From Verrucomicrobiota bacterium (GTDB taxonomy: Bacteria > Verrucomicrobiota > Verrucomicrobiia > Opitutales > UBA2995), in the NCBI GenBank assembly GCA_027297085.1, contig JAPUIL010000811.1, positions 1 through 8,224 of the forward strand: 8,224 nucleotides of DNA. The letters are read 5' to 3'. The translations under genes and the position numbers were made by a program. How positions within the stretch are numbered: position 1 is the first letter of the stretch; every line of letters starts with the position of its first letter. Shown here in pieces: positions 1 to 5,452 of the stretch. A model generated the notes under the pieces. The model did not search any database. It was not told the DNA's origin and was given only the letters and a program-made list of their open reading frames with translations.

Positions 1-1104
1 AGCAAGAACCACTTCGTGTTGTCGAATATGGAAAAAATTCTGGATGCGCTGACTCGGGGATTGGATCTGAACATCCTGACACGTGGCTATGGAGTCGAAT
101 CTCGCGGCGTGACCGTCAGCTATCAGGCGCAGGCGCCCATGCTCGGACTGGTGCTCCCATCGAATTCGCCAGGCGTGCACACGCTGTGGCTGCCGGTGAT
201 ACCGATGCAGATCGGGCTGTTACTCAAGCCCGGTCCTCAGGAACCGTGGACGCCCTATCGAATGGCCGCCGCGTTTACCCAAGCCGGTGTACCCAAAGAA
301 GCGATTGCCATTTATCCGGGCGGCGCTGAAATGGGCGCCGAAGTCGTACTCCGCTCAGACCGTACTATGATCTTCGGCGGCACGCCTACGGTTGAACGCT
401 ATCTAGGTGACCCGCGCGTTCAAGTGCACGGACCGGGGTTCAGCAAGTTCCTGCTCGGCGACGATGTGGTGGACGATTGGGAGAAGTACATCGACCTGAT
501 GGCCGATAGCGTATTTCTGAACAGTGGACGCGGATGTATCAACTGCTCAGGCGTTTGGGCTTCACGCCATACGGAAAAAATTGCAGAAGCTCTGGCTGAG
601 CGATTAGGCCCGGTCGAACCGAAACCGCCTGAAGATCCTGAGGCGAGCCTGGCGGCATTCACGGTACCAGGCATGGCACGAGCCATTTGGAACAGCATCG
701 AAGCCGGCTTGAACGAAGAGGGAGTCGAACATGCCACGGCCAAGTTCGGTGAGCGGCTGGTTGAGCAGGAGCGCTGTGGCTACCTGAGACCGGTTGTGAC
801 CCACTGCGACTCACCTGAGCGCGCCATGGCCAGTACCGAATTCATGTTCCCCTTCGTGAGCGTGGTACGCTGCCCGCAAGAGGAGATGCTGAAGCGGATC
901 GGGCCAACCCTGGTAGGCAGTGCCATCACCAATGACAAGCAATTCCACCAGCAGCTCATAAATGCAACCCACATTGATCGTTTGAACTTGGGGCCGGTTG
1001 GTACCATACAACTCGATTGGCTGCAACCGCACGAAGGAAACATCGTGGATTTCCTTTTCCGGCCAAGGGCGTTTCAGTCGAAACTAGAGGAAATCGCGAG
1101 TTAG
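1..1104 (+). CDS. Aldehyde dehydrogenase superfamily protein (5' end cut by window)
   Basis: The frame is open from base 1 to a TAG at 1102-1104, so the gene begins upstream. The GTG at 16 and ATG at 28 are unlikely to be true starts because a normal family member has roughly 100 more N-terminal residues. Numbering from codon 16-18, the NAD-binding core is recognisable: a LVLPSNSPG stretch (about 45-53) at the usual PWNFP position, LLLKPGPQEPW (68-78) with the conserved Lys, and FGGT (120-123) matching the usual 'FTGS'. The catalytic motif is FLNSGRGC, giving nucleophile Cys174 (codon 535-537). STEFMFPF (273-280) matches the conserved E-x-F-G-P segment. The usual ELGGK segment with the general-base Glu reads HGPGFSK (138-144), so that Glu is absent. 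Glu loss is known in CoA-acylating members, but CoA use is not shown here. The substrate is unknown. The coding sequence looks more GC-rich than the genes to its right, and it converges on the minus-strand pair downstream. Confidence 0.88.
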   Translation, partial: SKNHFVLSNMEKILDALTRGLDLNILTRGYGVESRGVTVSYQAQAPMLGLVLPSNSPGVHTLWLPVIPMQIGLLLKPGPQEPWTPYRMAAAFTQAGVPKEAIAIYPGGAEMGAEVVLRSDRTMIFGGTPTVERYLGDPRVQVHGPGFSKFLLGDDVVDDWEKYIDLMADSVFLNSGRGCINCSGVWASRHTEKIAEALAERLGPVEPKPPEDPEASLAAFTVPGMARAIWNSIEAGLNEEGVEHATAKFGERLVEQERCGYLRPVVTHCDSPERAMASTEFMFPFVSVVRCPQEEMLKRIGPTLVGSAITNDKQFHQQLINATHIDRLNLGPVGTIQLDWLQPHEGNIVDFLFRPRAFQSKLEEIAS

Positions 1105-1219
1105 CGCGTTTCGCCTTAGCATCGCCGAAGGATGGTTGTCAGCGAACTGGCCGTTGTGGTGGTGTTATTACGATTATTGCTGCCTGAAGATTCAATCCGA
1201 TACCCCTTGAGGGAAGCAT

Positions 1220-1432
1220 CTACAGGAGAAAGATATCACCTTTTATTGGTGATCGATCCTTTGGATCTTCTGTCATGAATTGTTGAGACCAGTCCAGGAA
1301 TTCGACGTATTCTTTGGGGCTTAAAACTCGTTCATCCGAAAGGTTGCGCAAAGCTGCAAACTCTTTCCTGAGTTTCTCGGAGTGAGCAGCCTCGAGAAGC
1401 TCTCGCTTTTCCTCTTCGCTAAGTTTGGCCAT
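1220..1432 (-). CDS. Small acidic protein paired with nucleotidyltransferase
   Basis: This 70-residue protein starts at ATG 1432-1430 and ends at TAG 1222-1220. Its start lies inside the 3' end of the nucleotidyltransferase gene (14-nt overlap), so the two are almost certainly co-transcribed and probably translationally coupled. An A-rich AGAAAAG just before the ATG is at best a weak ribosome-binding site. The N-terminal half is charged and probably helical (LSEEEKRELLEAA, then KLRKEFAALR). It continues with SPKEYVEFLDWSQQF, and the C-terminus ends PIKGDIFLL. There is no signal peptide, membrane segment or recognisable DNA-binding motif. I do not recognise a named family. From its size, charge and coupling it could be a partner, such as an antitoxin or substrate, of the nucleotidyltransferase. 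That is inference. In AbiE systems the antitoxin is larger, has a winged helix and usually comes first, so this is not a canonical AbiEi. Confidence 0.75.
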   Translation of the reverse strand: MAKLSEEEKRELLEAAHSEKLRKEFAALRNLSDERVLSPKEYVEFLDWSQQFMTEDPKDRSPIKGDIFLL

Positions 1433-2009
1433 ATCTTTTCTGCAACTCGTTTAACTGATCAATCCTGTCGAAGAGACTGAAGTATTCAAGCAATAGTTCC
1501 CAGTCAATGGTATCGCCTCGCTTTTTTGCAGCCTTAATAAGCTGAGCCATATCTGAAGATTCCTGTTCCTCTCTTGAGGGATCGTTAACGCTGGCTTGAA
1601 GCTTCAGCCCAATCAAATCTTCAGGTGTTAAGGTGTAAATCTTGGTATCACCTGGGAGTGTTTTCTGGACACGACGTTCAAGCATACTCTTGGAAATCTT
1701 CCTAAATGCGATCAGTACATCGATTTGACCATAGGGAGCGAGGTCTGAAATATACTGCGCCACGTTTTCGCTTTTATAGGTCCGGCGATAAGCGAATTTC
1801 GCTAGAATCGTCTCTGCCTCCGGCAGGTCATCTTCCAGTAAAAGGAAATCCATGTCGACCGTCGCCCGACTGACATCCCATAGGCCCAAGGCAAAGCCTC
1901 CAATTACGGCATAGCGAATGCGATTCTCATCGAACTCCTTAAGCAAGGTTGAGACTACCAAATCGAACTCCATCGCATCAAAGAAAACTATTATGGCTTG
2001 TCGCATCAA
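1419..2009 (-). CDS. AbiEii/MNT-like nucleotidyltransferase
   Basis: This protein of about 195 residues has the DNA polymerase beta-type nucleotidyltransferase signature. Counting from the TTG at 2009-2007 it has VIGGFALG (35-42), the helix turn with Gly37-Gly38, then SRATVDMD (47-54) giving Arg48, Thr50 and the metal-binding pair Asp52/Asp54. The third carboxylate is probably Asp97 in QIDVLI. The C-terminal TPEDLIGLKLQA (128-139) and SSDMAQL (151-157) match the DLIALK...DLADL pattern of AbiEii/AbiGii toxins and related transferases. The start is uncertain: TTG 2009, the adjacent ATG 2006-2004, or ATG 1973-1971 (MEFDLVV), none with a convincing Shine-Dalgarno. At under 200 residues it is shorter than typical AbiEii (about 300) and keeps mainly the catalytic core and a helical tail. 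The family transfers nucleotides to RNA or protein targets; the target here is unknown. It is followed by, and overlaps, the 70-aa gene. Confidence 0.85.
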   Translation of the reverse strand: MMRQAIIVFFDAMEFDLVVSTLLKEFDENRIRYAVIGGFALGLWDVSRATVDMDFLLLEDDLPEAETILAKFAYRRTYKSENVAQYISDLAPYGQIDVLIAFRKISKSMLERRVQKTLPGDTKIYTLTPEDLIGLKLQASVNDPSREEQESSDMAQLIKAAKKRGDTIDWELLLEYFSLFDRIDQLNELQKRYGQT

Positions 2010-2099
2010 GCTGCAATGCCATCCACCAAATCCTTTAGTGCCTTACTTTTCAAAAACGATCATGTTTGAGAGGTTTTTATGCCGCGATTGATTCTTTGA

Positions 2100-2229
2100 G
2101 CCACGGATTATCACCGATTAAACACGGATTTATTTATTCTCACTACTCGCTTCTTGCTTTCTGGCCTGAGCCTGTCGAATGGCCTCACTTCTAAATAACT
2201 ATCCGTGGAAATCAGTGTCCATCCGTGGC
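2100..2229. repeat. Imperfect inverted repeat of phased CACGGAT heptamers
   Basis: The left arm 2100-2129 and the right arm 2201-2229 are inverted copies agreeing at about 23 of 30 positions, with both ends reading GCCACGGAT outward to inward. Each arm holds three heptamers of the form CAC(G/C/T)GAT. In the left arm they start at 2102, 2112 and 2123. In the right arm, on the opposite strand, they occupy 2201-2207, 2211-2217 and 2221-2227. The 10-11 bp spacing matches one helical turn. The arms enclose 71 bases of non-coding sequence. Words of this type (cacggat...tccgtgg) are a familiar dispersed intergenic repeat in Verrucomicrobiota, Planctomycetota and other environmental genomes. No transposase is present. 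Confidence 0.75.
2163..2184. repeat. GGCC-bounded copy of the 'CTGAGCCTGTCGAA' dispersed motif
   Basis: This 22-base segment is bounded by GGCC on both sides and contains tgagcctgtcgaat. The core, in reverse ttcgacaggctca, is a widely dispersed intergenic repeat word in many bacterial genomes. It sits between the arms of the larger inverted repeat, so the two may belong to one compound repeat unit. Function is unknown. Confidence 0.5.
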
Positions 2230-2489
2230 AAAATTCCTGGTGTTGAATTCTGTTTCGTTAAAATATGTTTCCTTTTGGTTCCGGCTCCGCTGGGTTAGGT
2301 TTTAAAGGAGGAGTAAGGGAAGGCTGAATGCTGAAGGAAGAAGTGAAGATTGTTCCGTGGTCCCGAAACGACACATTTACTACCGGCCGAAGGGACACCT
2401 AAACGCAGCGCAGCAAGTTTCGAACGTAGTGACACCATCACAACAGACCAGGCCATTTTAATGGAACCGGAACTAATCGAAAATTAACA

Positions 2490-2525
2490 GATTGATCACG
2501 ATCCTGATAACGATACCGAAACCGG
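2490..2525. repeat. Degenerate 6-bp tandem repeat
   Basis: Six consecutive hexamers read gattga, tcacga, tcctga, taacga, taccga, aaccgg. Most share a leading T and a trailing (C/T)GA, so the period of six is clear although no two units are identical. The repeat ends 9 bases before the esterase stop codon on the minus strand, so it lies in that transcript's 3' untranslated region. No terminator hairpin with a T-run is visible. Confidence 0.5.
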
Positions 2526-2534
2526 TTTCAATAT

Positions 2535-3575
2535 CTATTCGTAGGCGAGATATTTCGAGAACATCGGCAGCACCTTCGTCCGAAATCTCTCCGCTTTCTT
2601 ATCACCGTGCCCGCCATCGTATTCTTCAAATACATGGGGCACATTTTGCTTGGTCAGAATCTCGGAGAACAGTCGGGCTGAATCGATGATTCTGTCTGAG
2701 GTGCCGCAATCGAACTGGAGGGCTATTAGCTCACGATAGGGATCTGCGTTCTTCTCTGCCATTTGAACTGGATCGAAGGCTGCCCAGCGTTGTTTGACTT
2801 CATCAACCGCACGAAGTTCATCTCCTTCAAGAGCCATGGGGAAATCGGTGTAATAGGGAGGCAAATCAGGATTGGGAGCGAAGGCTACCGAGAATCCCAG
2901 CAAGCGTCGAAGCCCATTATCCGATGGCCGTGCGTTCTTCGAGGTCAGGAGCTTTCGCCAGGAGGCCTCATTGCCCATCCCGGTTTTGTGGAAAGCCATT
3001 TGGCCGGGACTGGTAGCATAAACAACTCCAAATATGCCAGGATATTTTAGTGAGAGGCAAAGGGTAACTCGGCCACCCATCGAGTGTCCGGTCAGGCCCC
3101 GGCTCTCTGGTTTCGCCAGGGTTCGATAGTTCTCGTCCATATAGGTGATAACATCATGGATGATGAAGTCTGCCCAATTTCCGGAAACCGTCGAATTCGC
3201 GTATTGGCTTCCTCCATACAGATTCGTGGAGTCGGGTAGGACGACTATCATTTCCTTAATCACTCCCTCAGCAATAAAAGGATCCATTATTTCCTGCATA
3301 GGCGCACCATAGAAATTATTCAGATCTCTGCGTCGACCACCGGAATTGTTTCCATGAATGACGTAGATGACAGGATACCGGCGGTCGTTATTCGCCTCGT
3401 AACTGGGCGGCAAGTAGACCACAATCTTTCGGTCCGGGGAATCACCCAACAGATTGCCTTCCAATGCCGGACTATGAACGGTTAACCTGAGGAGCTGGCT
3501 CTCTTGTCCATACATTGCCGGAAAGGTGAGGCAAGCCGCGATCAGCCAACTACCGATGAATAATATATTTTTCAT
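2535..3575 (-). CDS. Secreted esterase, esterase D / feruloyl esterase-type alpha/beta hydrolase
   Basis: The 346-residue product begins with a cleavable signal peptide (Lys2, hydrophobic 4-20, AMYG-QE around 20-25), which supports the ATG at 3575-3573. The mature part is an alpha/beta hydrolase of the Esterase (PF00756-like) family. VVYLPPSYE (52-60) and RYPVIYVIHG (66-75) give the first strands and the oxyanion region. GHSMGG (163-168) carries nucleophile Ser165. Asp294 in CGTSDR (290-295) is the likely acid, and His323 in GGHGD (321-325) completes the triad. The family includes feruloyl, acetylxylan and S-formylglutathione esterases and enterobactin hydrolases. Export points to an extracellular or periplasmic acyl ester, for example on a polysaccharide, but the substrate cannot be read from sequence. 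A purine-rich GGAAG lies about 15 nt before the ATG, which is rather far. The gene is divergent from the sulfatase and may share regulation with it across the 395-bp gap. Confidence 0.88.
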   Translation of the reverse strand: MKNILFIGSWLIAACLTFPAMYGQESQLLRLTVHSPALEGNLLGDSPDRKIVVYLPPSYEANNDRRYPVIYVIHGNNSGGRRRDLNNFYGAPMQEIMDPFIAEGVIKEMIVVLPDSTNLYGGSQYANSTVSGNWADFIIHDVITYMDENYRTLAKPESRGLTGHSMGGRVTLCLSLKYPGIFGVVYATSPGQMAFHKTGMGNEASWRKLLTSKNARPSDNGLRRLLGFSVAFAPNPDLPPYYTDFPMALEGDELRAVDEVKQRWAAFDPVQMAEKNADPYRELIALQFDCGTSDRIIDSARLFSEILTKQNVPHVFEEYDGGHGDKKAERFRTKVLPMFSKYLAYE

Positions 3576-3970
3576 GATGTTTTTATTGTTCTTCCAGTAT
3601 TTTTAAAATATCTTCCAACCTCTCCGCAATTCTTTCTGAAAATATCCTCAACGCCATCATGCCGGAGATGATGTTTTGAGTGGTATATATAAACTCGTCT
3701 GACGCTCTTAATTCCTCCAGATTGTATCTTATTGTAAGCCCCGTCGATGTGCTATTCTGACCGCAACAACGGTAACAATGTGGTTGTAAATCCGATACAA
3801 AATCCGATAATCTCTCTGTCTGATTCTATACTTTTCTTCTCCGGAAATTTTCTTTGCTCCAGGAGGCCTGGGATTTGTGGCCAAACCTCTAATCCGTTCG
3901 ATTATCCTTTCCGATCGTTTAGAACTCTCCTTGCTTATAACGGTCTATGTGTTTTGTTTTTAGAAATCCT
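3576..3970. other. Divergent intergenic region between esterase and sulfatase
   Basis: These 395 bases separate two genes transcribed outward and must hold at least one promoter for the sulfatase. The plus-strand half (about 3820-3970) is T-rich. A TATAAC at about 3936-3941 could be a -10 box, but no good -35 accompanies it, so I do not call a promoter. An AATCCGATA word occurs twice in tandem (about 3789-3809, spaced 12 bases), a possible but unproven operator. The minus-strand half contains the open frame described separately. No tRNA, riboswitch or terminator is recognisable. Confidence 0.5.
3583..3825 (-). other. Possible small gene or gene remnant upstream of the esterase
   Basis: On the minus strand a frame is open for 80 codons, from just after a TAG at 3828-3826 to a TAA at 3585-3583, only 7 nt before the esterase ATG. 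The last 47 codons read like real protein, with an amphipathic, charged helix pattern: NLEELRASDEF, then ALRIFSERIAERLEDILKIL. The first part is less protein-like, with four Cys close together. The only ATG codons are at 3660-3655, which would give just 25 residues, and no good start precedes the convincing part. It may be a decayed 3' end of an older gene, a small protein with an unusual start, or chance. I recognise no family. Confidence 0.25.
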
Positions 3971-5452
3971 ATGAAAAAACTCTCAGTTATTACCTCCGTT
4001 CTTTGCTCAATATTAATGAGCAGTCATCTACTGGCGGCTGAAACGCGGCCAAATATCATCTTCATCATGGCGGATGATATGGGGTATGGCGATGTGCAGG
4101 CACTTAATCCGAAGTCGAAGATCCCTACGCCCAATTTAAACCGTCTTGCGGAGGAGGGAATGATTTTCACCGATGCGCATTCGCCGTCAGCCGTTTGCAC
4201 GCCCACGCGTTATGGAGTCATGACAGGTCGTTATTGCTGGCGGAGCAAACTGACTCGTGGAGTGCTGAATGGTTATGGGACACCCTTGATTGAAACAGAT
4301 CGGCCTACAGTCGCTTCCTTTTTGAAAAACGAAGGTTATGCCACGGGTATCGTGGGTAAATGGCATTTGGGGTTGGGATTTCAGAAAAATGGTGATGAGT
4401 GGGACTGGGAGAAAACTTTGGATTACTCACCGATCGATGTGGGATTCGATTACTCGTTGGTGATTCCGGCTTCTTTGGACTTCCCACCGTATGTGTATGT
4501 GGAGGGCCATGACATTACCGGTAAGCCGGACCGTATTCATCCCGGTAGTTCTTTCCCGAGATTTTTGCGGAAAGGTGAATTGGGATCCGACTTTTCAATT
4601 ATCGATTGTCTGGATGAATTGACGAAGAAGGCCGCGGGTTACATCAGTGAACAGGCGAAGAGCGAACAGCCTTTCTTCTTATATTTTCCGTTAACCGCTC
4701 CCCACAAGCCGGCCATGCCGCATCCGCGATTTCAGGGAAAGACCGGGCTGGGGCCTTATGGAGATTTTGTGGTCCAGGTAGATTGGACGGTAGGTCAAAT
4801 TCTGGATGCTATCGATGACGCCGGCATAACTGATAACACCCTGGTTATTTATACCAGTGACAATGGGTCCTACATGTATCGCCAAACCGATCCGGCGCAG
4901 GCCGATCATGTAAGCGATGAAACAGTTCAAGCTTTCTACGAGGGTAATCACACCGCGAATGGTCCGCTGCGTGGGACCAAGGCTGACATTTGGGAAGCGG
5001 GTCACCGGGTGCCGTTTTTTGTGCGTTGGCCGGGCAAGGTGAAGTCAGGCAGCGTCAGCAATCGGACGATCACTCACACAGATTTCTTTGCCACCGCGGC
5101 CGCAGTGGTGGGTGGAAAACTTCCGGATGCAAAGGAAGCCGCTCAGGACAGTTTTAGTTTCCTTCCGCTAATGCTGGGAAATGAAAAGGAATATGATCGT
5201 GCGCCTGTGATTCATCACTCAGGTGGAGCCATGTTCGCTATCCGCGACGGTGCCATGAAACTGGTGATGGGTAACGGATCCGGTGGGCGCGAAAAACCAT
5301 CTGGTAAACGATTTCAACATCCGTGGCAGCTCTTCGAGATAGATAGCGATTTGGGTGAAAGAAAAAATCTTATAGATCAAAAATCGGATGTAGCGCTCAC
5401 GCTTGAGACTGAGGCTCTTGAAATCATCGCCGCTGGCAGAAGTCGTAAATAG
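3971..5452 (+). CDS. Secreted type I formylglycine sulfatase (arylsulfatase-like)
   Basis: The 493-residue protein starts at ATG 3971. An in-frame ATG at 3947 would put MCFVFRNP ahead of an otherwise normal signal peptide (MKKL, hydrophobic 5-21, cleavage near LLAA-ET), so the later start is preferred. The type I sulfatase fold is clear. PNIIFIMADDMGYGD (27-41) supplies metal ligands Asp35/Asp36. CTPTR (76-80) is the C-x-P-x-R motif in which Cys76 is converted to formylglycine by a sulfatase-modifying enzyme not in this window. VGKWHLG (128-134) carries Lys130 and His132. TAPHKP (242-247) carries His245. YTSDNGS (294-300) gives Asp297/Asn298, and RGTKADIWEAG (334-344) holds a conserved Lys. 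The enzyme removes sulfate from an ester, probably on a carbohydrate in the periplasm or outside. The substrate class cannot be assigned by eye. Length is normal for the family. No strong Shine-Dalgarno is seen. Its stop codon directly abuts the next gene. Confidence 0.93.
   Translation: MKKLSVITSVLCSILMSSHLLAAETRPNIIFIMADDMGYGDVQALNPKSKIPTPNLNRLAEEGMIFTDAHSPSAVCTPTRYGVMTGRYCWRSKLTRGVLNGYGTPLIETDRPTVASFLKNEGYATGIVGKWHLGLGFQKNGDEWDWEKTLDYSPIDVGFDYSLVIPASLDFPPYVYVEGHDITGKPDRIHPGSSFPRFLRKGELGSDFSIIDCLDELTKKAAGYISEQAKSEQPFFLYFPLTAPHKPAMPHPRFQGKTGLGPYGDFVVQVDWTVGQILDAIDDAGITDNTLVIYTSDNGSYMYRQTDPAQADHVSDETVQAFYEGNHTANGPLRGTKADIWEAGHRVPFFVRWPGKVKSGSVSNRTITHTDFFATAAAVVGGKLPDAKEAAQDSFSFLPLMLGNEKEYDRAPVIHHSGGAMFAIRDGAMKLVMGNGSGGREKPSGKRFQHPWQLFEIDSDLGERKNLIDQKSDVALTLETEALEIIAAGRSRK

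Larger units (their letters stand above)
2010..2534. other. Gene-free intergenic stretch rich in dispersed repeats
   Basis: There are 525 bases between two minus-strand genes with no credible coding region. It contains an imperfect inverted repeat (2100-2229), a short palindrome between its arms (2163-2184), purine-rich text with ctgaa repetitions around 2311-2350, and a degenerate hexamer repeat just before the esterase stop codon (2490-2525). The words around 2278-2300 (ggttccggctccgctgg) also have the look of dispersed intergenic repeats from memory of PVC genomes. Promoters for the nucleotidyltransferase should lie near 2010-2100, but I cannot single one out. Confidence 0.7.

Noticed and set aside
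1105..1219. Terminator between the aldehyde dehydrogenase and the 70-aa gene
   Set aside because: The only stem found (CCTT/AAGG near 1112-1131) is four base pairs with no T-run; not supported.
2006..2060. Minus-strand short frame ending in ALKDLVDGIAA with its TGA overlapping the transferase ATG
   Set aside because: The stop-start overlap (TGATG) is suggestive, but the frame is only about 17 codons after an in-frame TGA and has no ATG; too little to call a gene.
2100..2229. CRISPR array or insertion sequence
   Set aside because: The repeats are inverted rather than regularly spaced direct repeats with spacers, and there is no cas gene or transposase.
2328..2402. 24-codon frame following a strong AAGGAGG at 2305-2311
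   Set aside because: Spacing from the Shine-Dalgarno-like run to the ATG is about 16 nt, the peptide is short and featureless, and the purine-rich text belongs to the repeat-rich region.
2492..2689. Plus-strand 65-codon frame
   Set aside because: It begins in the hexamer repeat and runs antisense through the 3' end of the well-supported esterase.
3947..3970. Earlier in-frame ATG for the sulfatase
   Set aside because: It would add eight residues (MCFVFRNP) before a standard MKKL signal peptide; the ATG at 3971 is the natural start.
3747..3974. Plus-strand 75-codon open frame before the sulfatase
   Set aside because: Low-complexity, Ser/Phe-rich translation without a ribosome-binding site or recognisable motif. 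It overlaps the sulfatase start and antisense open text, so it looks like chance in T-rich intergenic DNA.
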